DNA of 64,000 bases from Cyprinodon diabolis (taxonomy: Eukaryota; Chordata; Actinopteri; Cyprinodontiformes; Cyprinodontidae), in NCBI GenBank assembly GCA_030533445.1, contig CM060082.1:36581317-36645316 (forward strand), written 5' to 3'. Of this stretch, positions 61,701-64,000 are shown piece after piece. The number at the start of each line of letters is the position of its first letter. The stretch's first letter is position 1. Position numbers and translations under genes: made by a program. Below the pieces are notes generated by a model. It worked only from the letters and a program-made list of their open reading frames with translations. It searched no databases and was not told where the DNA came from.

Positions 61701-64000
61701 GCCATCAATTTTGAACCTTTTCACAATATTCTAATTTTCTGATATGATGAATTTGAGATTTTCATTTGTTGTCATTTGTAATCATCAAAATTAAACAAAA
61801 TAAACATCTGAAATATATGAGTTTGTATGTAATGTATGAATATAATATACAAGTTTCACTTTTTAAATGGAATTACTGAAATCAATCTACTTTTTCATGA
61901 TATTCTAATTTTATGACCAGCACCTGTATGTCAGCTTGTACACCTAAATTCGGCCAATCATATATCAACCGTCATCTTTCAATCAATTTTTTTCGGTCCG
62001 GTTGAAATAAGAATAATTTCCTTTCCCATTGAGTTCCATCCCAGTGTTTACAGGGATGGACGTCTGTGTCTTCGGCAGGCGTAGAGCTAACAGAACTGGC
62101 AGCGTTGCGATAGCCTGGGTGCCATTCCGAACTTAGTCCCGCCCACAAGGTTTGAGGTCGGGAAGTTCGGGCTGGCTCTGCTCCATAGTAGCGCGAATAT
62201 GATCGCCCACCCTCTGGCGATCCAATCAAATTTTCAGGGTGGGCTTTATACGATGATGGACAAATGATCAACTGTAAAGTAATCAACCACGTGACCAAAG
62301 AGCGCTTGGGTGACAACAACAATGGCTGCCGCCGGAGAGTTGAGGGGAGTAGATTCTGCTATTAGGTCTGTTCTAGAAGATATCGACAGCAAATTAATTT
62401 TAAAAGAGGAACAGAGAAACACGATCAAGGCTCATCTTCTTATTCTAGGCGTGCAACTGCACGCTTTGATTTTGTTGACAACAACTATGCATCGCTTAAC
62501 ATACGTCACGCACTCCGTTGCTCTTATTGGTTGTAGGTCTATCCAATTGAGTGCAGAGGCATTTTTTTCCCTGGTTCATTCGAAACACGCCCCATAATCA
62601 CAGCTCTATGGAGCAGTATCAGACTCATATTCTGACTAGAATTGAGTAGGACTACGTCAGGCTAGCGTTGCGAGGCAAGGACTCAAACATGTACGGCTGT
62701 AAGCCTTCTACACCAAACCAAGCTTCTGCAGCCCTGGCGTCCTCTTCCACAACATCTTCGTCCCCGCTTTCCTCCTCTAAATAAAATATGTTTGACGGAG
62801 GAGACTCATCCACGACTTCTGATACAAAACTCTCCTCCTCTTGCATGTTTCCGCTGTCCATAGCGTTCCTTGACAGTGTTGTTGCCAAGTCACGACTTTA
62901 TTGCTACTTGGTCCCAATGTAAATTCCCATTGGGAACCTACTAGCACTAAGTTGCTAAATGCTTAGCAATATCCTTCCGAGACAACTGCCACAATCAAAC
63001 TTGCTTAAGAACCTTCCTCCACTACAATCCAGCCCTCTTGATAAACCACCAATCACACTCACTTTATTCACTCGTGTAAAGTCAGGCACCACTCAGGAGA
63101 ATACGGAAATTCAACGGTTGGAACAGCTGTTTCCCTACGACTTTAAAATTTATTTATTTTACACATCTTCACCTGAAAAGATAATGACAATGATCATTTC
63201 AAGTCAGGTTTTAACTTTAAAACTTTTCCCTTAATGGTGTTCTGTTACCCCCACTAAAAACAAACATCATTTTCGACTTTACAGGAAAAGATAAAAAACC
63301 AAAGCAAGACAGCGATACGGCAGGTTGACTGACCCCAGAGCCAAGACTGCTACAGGATAAAACAGGTACGCAGGCCTGGGTACAGTGTACACTGTGCTGA
63401 AAGTGACAGTGTGTATATAAGACAGGAGGAGGAAGACGGCTACATTCCGTTATAAATCCTATCCCCTGTGCTTACACCGTGACGCACCTTTTTGTTTCCC
63501 TTCTCAGCAGCTGCAGGACTCATCATAATACATAATAAAACACAAAGGAGATGAGTTGCTTTGTTAAGAGACGGTGACATAAGATACATGTGCAAACAGA
63601 TACATACAGACAAGTGTAACAGAATGACGTGTAAGTTAGTGCAAAGCCCACATCCAAAGGGTTGTTGTGAAAACAAATTTTTTACCGGTTCCTCTAATGA
63701 GAGTTGAGTTAAGCTCAGATTATTACCAAGGTTTTTTTTGTTTTTGTTTAATTCTCCGAAGCTTTTACTCGGTAAACACTTAGGAGAGTCTAGAAACACA
63801 TCGTTTCAACCATCTGCAGAGAAGGTAGGCTTCCTAACATACCTTTGGAGTTAAACACCTCTTTGAGCTGCAGAAGCACGTCTGCAAACTTGCGTACGTC
63901 GCTGACAAGCTGCATGATGTAGTGCGGGTCCGAAGGGGCCGCGTCTTGGTTGTCAGAGCTGACCGAGTTGGTCTTGGTTAACCTGGAGGAGCTGCTGCTG
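22131..64000 (-). CDS. arhgap29: arhgap29 RhoGAP (F-BAR, C1, RhoGAP), 22 coding exons, 5' end off the right edge
   Basis: Human ARHGAP29 (PARG1) is a RhoA-preferring GTPase-activating protein that works with Rap1/Radil signalling in endothelial and craniofacial epithelial cells. Here 22 exons join in frame to 3940 nt, over 1300 codons, slightly longer than the 1261-residue human protein. Order: N-terminal helical region, F-BAR (coding exons 6-12), Ser-rich linker with PSTGTMSSADDLDDREPPSP, C1 zinc finger (exons 16-17), RhoGAP (exons 17-20), then a long tail ending in HFV, a possible PDZ ligand. The Arg finger (GIYRVNG), KLYLRQLPEP and NLGIIFGPTL are intact, so the GAP should be active. Visible exons are numbered as coding exons 1-22. 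The start codon is probably shortly beyond 64000. HMHA1/ARHGAP45 and GMIP share the layout but match less well. Confidence 0.95.
23182..23290 (-). CDS. arhgap29: arhgap29 coding exon 21 (tandem NAGNAG acceptor)
   Basis: The exon reads (Q)SSKVFKRHSSVIPSAHLL then AEVQETASTLDGSDFEP, with donor |GTCAGT. The acceptor is ACAGCAG. Using the first AG gives 109 nt (start 23290) and adds a Gln; the second gives 106 nt (start 23287). Both keep the frame. It is weakly conserved, but phases agree with both neighbours. Confidence 0.88.
23375..23675 (-). CDS. arhgap29: arhgap29 coding exon 20 (RhoGAP end)
   Basis: The 301-nt exon has acceptor ATTTTAAG| and donor |GTGAGA. It contains VSECSEENKMTASNLGIIFG then PTLIKPR; the NLGxIFGPTL Asn is a conserved RhoGAP residue. 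It ends in phase 0 after LSRHSKSLGDIKE. Confidence 0.96.
23770..24005 (-). CDS. arhgap29: arhgap29 coding exon 19 (RhoGAP)
   Basis: The 236-nt exon has acceptor CTCTCCAG| and donor |GTAGGA. It begins LPEPLILFRYYNDFIALAKE and ends in KDLLRQLPSQHYRTLQFLIE then HLH. A second AG lies seven bases into the exon (CTTCCAG) but would break the LPEP motif and the frame. It ends in phase 2. Confidence 0.96.
24091..24228 (-). CDS. arhgap29: arhgap29 coding exon 18 (RhoGAP arginine finger)
   Basis: The 138-nt exon (46 codons, phase 0) has acceptor CTCTGAAG| and donor |GTAGGC. It begins GIYRVNGAKSRVEKLCQAFE, whose Arg is the catalytic finger, and ends DISNVLKLYLRQ with the conserved RhoGAP Lys. Confidence 0.97.
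24229..25260 (-). other. arhgap29 intron between coding exons 17 and 18
   Basis: This is a 1032-bp AT-rich intron. The plus-strand open frame through 24830-25372 is an accidental reading that runs into the antisense of exon 17. Nothing else was recognised. Confidence 0.6.
25261..25449 (-). CDS. arhgap29: arhgap29 coding exon 17 (C1 end, RhoGAP start)
   Basis: The 189-nt exon (63 codons, phase 0) has acceptor GTTTGCAG| and donor |GTATTT. It reads CSLACHKKCLETLAIQCGHK, then KLQGRLHLFGIDFTQTAKNT, PDGVPFIIRKCTSEIENRAL and NIK. The HxxC and final C complete the C1 ligands. LFGxDFTQ and PDGxPFII open the RhoGAP domain. Confidence 0.97.
25958..25980. repeat. poly-G tract (23 G on plus strand), arhgap29 intron
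   Basis: Twenty-three consecutive G lie in the 737-bp intron between coding exons 16 and 17 (25450-26186). In the arhgap29 pre-mRNA this is poly-C. Its exact length in the source molecule is uncertain because long G runs are hard to sequence. The rest of the intron is unremarkable. Confidence 0.9.
26187..26350 (-). CDS. arhgap29: arhgap29 coding exon 16 (first half of C1 zinc finger)
   Basis: The 164-nt exon has acceptor CTCTCAG| and donor |GTAAGC. It reads MSKAAQTHKLRKLRAPSKCR then ECDSLVVFHGAECEE. It supplies the first His and the CxxC pair of the phorbol-ester/DAG-type C1 domain, plus one Cys of the second pair. It ends in phase 0, splitting the C1 domain. Confidence 0.96.
26466..26564 (-). 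CDS. arhgap29: arhgap29 coding exon 15 (conserved linker motif)
   Basis: The 99-nt exon has acceptor TTGTTCAG| and donor |GTGAGT. It reads DFKRRLPRTPSTGTMSSADD then LDDREPPSPLDN. This block is nearly identical to human ARHGAP29 and is one of the best arguments for the gene name. Phase 1 in and out. Confidence 0.96.
27342..28190 (+). mobile_element. TTAA-flanked non-autonomous DNA transposon carrying a P2X7-like gene fragment, copy 1 (uninterrupted)
   Basis: The element begins AGTTATAGGGAAG and ends CTTCCCTATGACT, a 13-bp inverted repeat with one mismatch. It is flanked by TTAA on both sides (27338-27341, 28191-28194). TTAA targeting fits Kolobok/looper-type elements; piggyBac ends differ. 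It is 849 bp, has no transposase, and aligns along its whole length with 60142-63142 once the two insertions there are removed. It lies in the arhgap29 intron between coding exons 14 and 15, antisense to the gene. The flanking intron parts (26565-27337, 28195-28631) show nothing else. Confidence 0.85.
27624..27909 (+). pseudogene. P2X7-like N-terminal gene fragment, frameshifted, inside copy 1
   Basis: The plus strand carries QEEECFVSEVVHE, then DEDVVEEDARAAEAWFGVES and LQPYMFEPLSRNAASFVSST, ending HWDVTQWERK and stop. PYMFEP is the entry motif of fish proteins annotated P2X purinoceptor 7-like, which continue into a Cys-rich zinc-binding domain; that domain is missing here. The position of the first ATG reads ATT. 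One extra T in the T run near 27700 shifts the frame relative to copy 2. It is not functional. The family link is recognition from memory. Confidence 0.55.
28632..28760 (-). CDS. arhgap29: arhgap29 coding exon 14 (Ser-rich linker)
   Basis: The 129-nt exon has acceptor TTTTACAG| and donor |GTACTG. It contains MCSDTESAGGSSESRSMDSP, close to human MFSDSESTGGSSESRSLDSE. Phase 1 in and out. Confidence 0.94.
28761..30277 (-). other. arhgap29 intron between coding exons 13 and 14
   Basis: This 1517-bp AT-rich intron has a short TA microsatellite at about 29702-29722 and TATTA variants after it. No exon or transposon ends were recognised. Confidence 0.6.
30278..30447 (-). CDS. arhgap29: arhgap29 coding exon 13 (Ser-rich linker)
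   Basis: The 170-nt exon has acceptor TGACTCAG| and donor |GTATGC. It reads LPLNKRSLSGSHSSHSNLSQ, then MSVTSDVMGG and a polar stretch. It looks disordered and Ser-rich, with possible phosphorylation sites. It is poorly conserved with human but keeps frame at both ends (phase 2 in, phase 1 out). Confidence 0.9.
30448..32455 (-). other. arhgap29 intron between coding exons 12 and 13
   Basis: This 2008-bp intron contains G- and C-rich tracts on the plus strand (GGGGAGGGGTGGGGGTGGG near 30934; a C9 run followed by A7 near 31051-31066). No exon or transposon ends were recognised. Confidence 0.6.
32456..32646 (-). CDS. arhgap29: arhgap29 coding exon 12 (end of F-BAR)
   Basis: The 191-nt exon has acceptor GTTGCAG| and donor |GTGAGA. 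It begins VTVNWFQLQQAQVVSLPINH and contains YEPGQRYIEFVRS, matching human VTVNLFHMQ and YDPGQEYSEFV. It ends in phase 2 within a Trp codon. Confidence 0.95.
32735..32872 (-). CDS. arhgap29: arhgap29 coding exon 11 (F-BAR)
   Basis: The 138-nt exon (46 codons, phase 0) has acceptor CTGACAG| and donor |GTATGT. It reads AEEAREHCKACQVDVSVKRV, then DLANTKSEIITQIREMVSQC and DLTLKA. QCDLTLKA is shared with human. Confidence 0.95.
32998..33180 (-). CDS. arhgap29: arhgap29 coding exon 10 (F-BAR coiled coil)
   Basis: The 183-nt exon (61 codons, phase 0) has acceptor TCTGTCAG| and donor |GTAGAG. It contains QEAESALRKARLLQAQRQEE, YEKAKVST and AKQLEKRRRLEEEALQK. The last block is nearly identical in human. 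The GGGSAAAA stretch in the middle is a low-complexity linker. Confidence 0.95.
33469..33549 (-). CDS. arhgap29: arhgap29 coding exon 9 (F-BAR)
   Basis: The 81-nt exon (27 codons, phase 0) lies between GTTCGCAG| and |GTGAGC. It reads PLQARKNELDKLRKEVKEQW then QREQKKM, a charged coiled-coil segment matching human PLLGRKNEMEKQRKEIKELW. Confidence 0.95.
33635..33745 (-). CDS. arhgap29: arhgap29 coding exon 8 (F-BAR)
   Basis: The 111-nt exon (37 codons, phase 0 both ends) has acceptor CGCTTCAG| and donor |GTAATC. It reads EFMPFHETYTTAFKNDIEYS then QLVLQTAAVLQSNKFVQ, matching human EFMPLQSLFTNALLNDIESS and LQANKFVQ. Confidence 0.95.
33828..33892 (-). CDS. arhgap29: arhgap29 coding exon 7 (F-BAR)
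   Basis: The 65-nt exon has acceptor GTTTCCAG| and donor |GTGAGA. It reads IECAKSYAKMAETAKTLASQ and a final Gln, a helical F-BAR segment. It starts by completing an Asp codon and ends in phase 0. Confidence 0.93.
34857..35255. mobile_element. hAT-type MITE with perfect 8-bp target duplication, arhgap29 intron
   Basis: The element starts TAGGGGTGTGCAAAATAATC and ends with CAATACCCACCCCTA, whose reverse complement is TAGGGGTGGGTATTG. It is flanked by CCGTCAAT on both sides (34849-34856 and 35256-35263). It is 399 bp with no transposase; the interior is rich in ATCG/CGAT and GATGCATC words. It lies in the 2486-bp intron between coding exons 6 and 7. Intron parts 33893-34848 and 35950-36378 show nothing recognised. 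Confidence 0.88.
35372..35897. mobile_element. hAT-type MITE with TAGGGGTGGAACGGTT ends, arhgap29 intron
   Basis: The left end TAGGGGTGGAACGGTTCAC and the reverse complement of the right end TAAGGGATGGAACGGTTTAT form a 17-20 bp imperfect inverted repeat. Both flanks are TA-rich, consistent with insertion into a TA repeat, so the 8-bp duplication cannot be defined exactly. It is 526 bp. Long open frames over it (35491-36081, minus) do not resemble a transposase. Confidence 0.8.
35898..35949. repeat. (TA)n microsatellite next to MITE
   Basis: About 26 TA units directly follow the right end of the MITE. The left flank (about 35362-35371) is also TA-rich, so the element probably inserted in this repeat. 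Confidence 0.95.
36379..36525 (-). CDS. arhgap29: arhgap29 coding exon 6 (F-BAR start)
   Basis: The 147-nt exon has acceptor AATCACAG| and donor |GTGAGT. It reads GPSPPVRPEEVDRTLQRQDS, then GVESVLLYAKAWSKYTKELL and AWVEKRLSV. The YAKxWSKYTK and WVEKxL motifs mark the start of the F-BAR region. It ends in phase 1. Confidence 0.95.
36950..37010 (-). CDS. arhgap29: arhgap29 coding exon 5
   Basis: The 61-nt exon has acceptor CTCTCTCAG| and donor |GTAATT. It reads SSENLSVESGGSGPEKDDPP, matching the human FENVSVES segment. It ends in phase 1. Confidence 0.92.
37479..37551 (-). CDS. arhgap29: arhgap29 coding exon 4
   Basis: The 73-nt exon has acceptor TCCTCCAG| and donor |GTAAGA. It reads VSDFLMGDVENGSVLGLPLT then KRCR. 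FLMGDVxN and LRLP/LGLP match human. It starts with one base completing a Val codon and ends in phase 0. Confidence 0.93.
38097..38193 (-). CDS. arhgap29: arhgap29 coding exon 3
   Basis: The 97-nt exon has acceptor TTTCACCAG| and donor |GTAAGT. It reads VNFNEVNEENKQKPFGEIYS then AIDTLAFTFGN, the same block as human VNFTEVNEEN...LAFTFGN. It ends in phase 2. Confidence 0.95.
40029..40411. mobile_element. hAT-type MITE with AGGGCTGAAAC ends, arhgap29 intron
   Basis: The left end AAGGGCTGAAACAATTAATC and the reverse complement of the right end TAGGGCTGAAACTAACGATT form a terminal inverted repeat. Flanking 8-mers GTAGAAAC (40021-40028) and CTAGAAAC (40412-40419) agree at seven of eight bases. The 383-bp interior repeats TAATCGATTAATC words and a short TA run. 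It lies in the 3351-bp intron between coding exons 2 and 3; 38194-40020 and 40420-41544 show nothing else. Confidence 0.82.
41545..41688 (-). CDS. arhgap29: arhgap29 coding exon 2
   Basis: The 144-nt exon has acceptor CTTCCAG| and donor |GTGAGC, completing a Glu codon from exon 1. It contains RLGELLRVLKAIIKKHQSLN and SVDILSKAGTVIATVK, very close to the human helical N-terminal region. It ends in phase 1. A 22-kb intron separates it from exon 1. Confidence 0.95.
41689..49630 (-). other. arhgap29 first visible intron, 3' third, nothing coding recognised
   Basis: This is non-coding intronic DNA. A short stretch at 42035-42170 (GATCGGTGCACCGATCCC and ATCTGATTTTGGCT words) looks like a decayed MITE end. 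A CT microsatellite is at about 48907-48926 and a G-quadruplex motif at 48682-48702. The many short open frames show no protein family that I know. Confidence 0.5.
48682..48702 (+). repeat. GGGT tandem run, canonical G-quadruplex motif
   Basis: Five GGG blocks are separated by single T on the plus strand, ending in G5. This is the tightest form of the G3+N1 quadruplex pattern. It lies on the template strand of arhgap29, so it would act at the DNA level, not in the transcript. Confidence 0.85.
49631..50280. mobile_element. hAT-like MITE with CAGGG...CCCTG ends, arhgap29 intron
   Basis: The left end CAGGGGTTGACGTTAAGGAT and the reverse complement of the right end CAGGGCTCGATGTTAACCAT form an imperfect inverted repeat. 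TTGCCC/GGGCAA words occur just inside both ends. No clear 8-bp duplication was found (TCAAACCT against AACCTGGA). The 650-bp interior has a TA run (49756-49792) and no transposase. Confidence 0.7.
50281..51420 (-). other. arhgap29 first visible intron, nothing recognised
   Basis: This is non-coding intronic DNA without recognisable exons or transposon ends. Short open frames only. Confidence 0.5.
51441..51590. repeat. decayed MITE fragment (GATGGACCGATA type)
   Basis: AGAGATGGACCGATAG, then CCAGGACCGATACAGATT and GGGCTGATTT resemble one end of a common fish hAT MITE family with GATGxACCGAT termini. The opposite end was not found, so boundaries are approximate. Confidence 0.35.
51721..52137. 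mobile_element. hAT-type MITE with perfect 8-bp target duplication ATCACAAA
   Basis: The left end CAGGGTTGGGAATTGATAAG and the reverse complement of the right end TAGGGATGGGAATCGAAAAC form the inverted repeat. Direct repeats ATCACAAA flank it at 51713-51720 and 52138-52145. It is 417 bp and non-coding; interior GATTCCGATTCCC and ACCGGTT words are typical of this MITE style. Confidence 0.88.
52146..53894 (-). other. arhgap29 first visible intron, nothing coding recognised
   Basis: This is non-coding intronic DNA, somewhat less AT-rich and with few recognisable repeats. I cannot tell from one sequence whether it holds conserved regulatory elements. Confidence 0.5.
53895..54610. other. GC-richer island of unknown origin, possible transposon-derived fragment
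   Basis: Base composition changes abruptly, with more CpG than the neighbours. On the plus strand, 54182 onward reads MAHLQDITVTEMDLELLDIE then EDIFVYIICL, an acidic-hydrophobic N-terminus that faintly resembles first exons of PIF/Harbinger transposases. No DDE domain follows and no terminal repeats were recognised. The function is unknown. Confidence 0.3.
54611..57442 (-). other. arhgap29 first visible intron, nothing coding recognised
   Basis: This is AT-rich intronic DNA with only short accidental open frames. Confidence 0.5.
57446..58157. mobile_element. MITE with TGCTACGTTCACACC ends and TAA target duplication (PIF/Harbinger-like)
   Basis: The left end TGCTACGTTCACACCTAATG and the reverse complement of the right end TGCTACGTTCCCACCTAAAG form a near-perfect inverted repeat of about 20 bp. 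TAA flanks both sides (57443-57445, 58158-58160), the 3-bp target of Harbinger-type elements. The 712-bp interior is GC-richer than its surroundings and has no full transposase. Confidence 0.72.
58161..60137 (-). other. arhgap29 first visible intron, nothing recognised
   Basis: This is non-coding DNA between the TAA-flanked MITE and the TTAA-flanked nested element. No exon or repeat end was recognised. Confidence 0.5.
60315..60516. repeat. Tc1 left terminal inverted repeat (202 bp)
   Basis: It matches the reverse complement of 61725-61926; divergence begins at 60517 (A against G). Contains AATTAGAATATCATGAAAAA near the end and a partner word AAAATTAGAATATT at the inner edge, possible paired transposase sites. 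Confidence 0.95.
60603..61607 (-). CDS. Tc1/mariner DD34E transposase, 334 aa, apparently intact
   Basis: This is a cut-and-paste transposase that binds its own inverted repeats and integrates at TA. Start ATG (61605-61607) opens MGKTADLTVVQKTTIDTLHK, the usual Tc1 N-terminus; an upstream in-frame extension lacks family support. Residues about 1-110 form two helix-turn-helix DNA-binding units joined by a GRKR hook-like motif (49-52). The catalytic triad is intact: D148 (MFSDESKF), D238 (QQDLAPAHSA), E273 (NPIENLWG), with 34 residues between the last two. It ends GGPTKY. No stop or frameshift was seen, at the usual family length, so it may be active. Expression could come from its own promoter or from read-through, since it lies in the same sense as arhgap29. 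Confidence 0.95.
   Translation of the reverse strand: MGKTADLTVVQKTTIDTLHKEGKTQKVIAKEAGCSQSSVSKHINREAKGRKRCGRKKCTSKRDNRTLERIVKQNPFKNVGEIHKEWTAAGVSASRTTTHRRMKDMGFCCRIPCVKPLLNHRQRQKRLAWAKEKQDWTAGEWSKVMFSDESKFCISFGNQGPRVWRKRREALHPRCLKSSVKFPQSVMVWGAMSSAGVGPLCFLRSRVNAATYQEVLEHFMLPAADQLFGDADFIFQQDLAPAHSAKATSTWLKDHGIPVLNWPANSPDLNPIENLWGIVKKKMQYTRPNNSEELKATIRATWAIITPEQCHRLIDSMPRRIAAVIQAKGGPTKY
61725..61926. repeat. Tc1 right terminal inverted repeat (202 bp)
   Basis: This is the inverted partner of 60315-60516, read as identical by eye over its whole length. The inner edge begins AATATTCTAATTTTCTGATA. Confidence 0.95.
61972..62861 (-). pseudogene. P2X7-like N-terminal gene fragment, split by a 554-bp insertion, inside copy 2
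   Basis: The 5' part (62674-62861, minus) starts ATG and reads MDSGNMQEEESFVSEVVDES, then DVVEEDARAAEAWFGVEGLQ and PYMFESLPRN. The 3' part (61972-62110) continues SSVSSTPAEDTDVHPCKHWD and ends in a Lys/Arg-rich tail with a stop at 61972-61974. A 554-bp transposon sits between them. As in copy 1, the Cys-rich zinc-binding domain expected of P2X7-like proteins is absent. It is not a working gene. Confidence 0.55.
62111..62664. mobile_element. 554-bp non-autonomous DNA transposon with 9-bp target duplication
   Basis: The forward ends are TAGCCTGGGTGCC and GACTACGTCAGGCTA, sharing only a 7-bp terminal inverted repeat (TAGCCTG) and, further in, CTGCTCCATAG in inverted orientation. The direct repeat GCGTTGCGA flanks it exactly (62102-62110 and 62665-62673). 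Copy 1 has a single unduplicated site here (TCGCAACGC on the coding strand). It has no transposase. The class is uncertain: 9 bp suggests a Mutator-like element, 8 bp would suggest hAT. Confidence 0.82.
63147..63842 (-). other. arhgap29 first visible intron, 5' end
   Basis: This is intronic DNA next to the donor of coding exon 1. No other feature was recognised; the 119-codon minus-strand frame at 63440-63799 has no family resemblance. Confidence 0.5.
63843..64000 (-). CDS. arhgap29: arhgap29 coding exon 1 (partial, continues past right edge)
   Basis: The donor AAAG|GTATGT at 63842/63843 ends this exon in phase 1. Readable residues include SSSSRLTKTNSVSSDNQDAA and then DPHYIMQLVSDVRKFADVLL followed by QLKEVFNSK. 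The DPxYIxxLVxDxRKF pattern matches the human N-terminal exon. The initiator methionine is not in the window. Confidence 0.9.

Larger units (their letters stand above)
60315..61926 (-). mobile_element. structurally intact Tc1-family transposon
   Basis: The element is 1612 bp, starts CAGGTGCTGGTCATAAAATT and ends with its exact inverted complement. TA dinucleotides flank both ends (60313-60314, 61927-61928). The two terminal inverted repeats, 60315-60516 and 61725-61926 (202 bp each), match base for base by eye. One uninterrupted transposase ORF fills the interior. Copy 1 of the host element shows the unoccupied site, GACATATAACTAACTGG. Confidence 0.95.
60142..63142 (-). mobile_element. TTAA-flanked element carrying a P2X7-like gene fragment, copy 2 (split by two insertions)
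   Basis: Forward ends AGTCGTAGGGAAA and TTTCCCTACGACT are inverted repeats. TTAA flanks both sides (60138-60141, 63143-63146). Removing the Tc1 insertion (1612 bp plus TA) and the 554-bp insertion (plus its 9-bp duplication) leaves about 824 bp, against 849 bp in copy 1. The two copies match from end to end in opposite orientation, with scattered differences. It lies in the arhgap29 first visible intron; its gene fragment reads on the minus strand, the same sense as arhgap29. Confidence 0.87.

Noticed and set aside
1..64000. CRISPR arrays, operons, bacterial promoters and terminators
   Set aside because: The window is vertebrate nuclear DNA with spliced genes; no spaced direct-repeat array was seen.
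1..64000. tRNA, rRNA or snRNA genes
   Set aside because: No cloverleaf with recognisable A and B boxes and no rRNA-like block was noticed by eye; a covariance search was not possible.

Overview
This is vertebrate, almost certainly teleost fish, nuclear DNA. It has AT-rich non-coding sequence, GT-AG introns, long TA microsatellites and many fish-type DNA transposons (Tc1, hAT-type MITEs, TTAA-targeting elements). Two multi-exon genes lie on the minus strand, and both run off the window. Their order and orientation (ABCA4 then ARHGAP29, same strand) are the same as on human 1p22, so this is a conserved syntenic block.

Layout. (1) 39-17957, minus: coding exons 1-9 of an abca4-type retinal ABC transporter. 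The start codon is at 17955-17957 and the gene continues past the left edge. The nine exons encode about 411 residues: the first membrane helix and the first part of exocytoplasmic domain 1. (2) About 17958-21300: intergenic DNA of roughly 3.3 kb, holding the abca4 upstream region with a TATA-like box, an L2/CR1-like LINE 3' fragment and a degenerate MITE. (3) About 21300-64000, minus: arhgap29, a RhoGAP with F-BAR, C1 and RhoGAP domains. Twenty-two coding exons are visible, from a partial first coding exon at the right edge to the stop codon at 22131-22133, followed by a 3' UTR with AATAAA at 21324-21329. Its first visible intron is 22 kb. Exon phases agree at every junction and no coding lesion was seen in either gene.

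The most striking non-genic structure is at 60138-63146. A TTAA-flanked non-autonomous DNA element carries a fragment of a P2X7-like coding sequence. It has been split by two later insertions: a structurally intact 1612-bp Tc1 element (202-bp inverted repeats that match base for base by eye, open DD34E transposase) and a 554-bp element with a perfect 9-bp target duplication. A second, uninterrupted copy lies at 27342-28190 in another arhgap29 intron. It serves as a paralogous empty site for both insertions. Further elements with recognisable ends are at 3290-3935, 34857-35255, 35372-35897, 40029-40411, 49631-50280, 51721-52137 and 57446-58157. Three copies of one CACTGCAAAAA-ended family lie in abca4 introns.

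The two genes are not a pathway. abca4 is a photoreceptor retinoid/phospholipid importer, and arhgap29 is a Rho GTPase-activating protein acting in cell shape and craniofacial epithelium. Human genetics suggests that arhgap29 regulatory DNA may lie within ABCA4 introns, which gives a reason to examine the non-coding DNA here. Which fish, and which duplicate (a or b) of each gene, cannot be decided from this window. Exon boundaries were read by eye from splice signals, frame continuity and remembered human homologues; no alignment was run.
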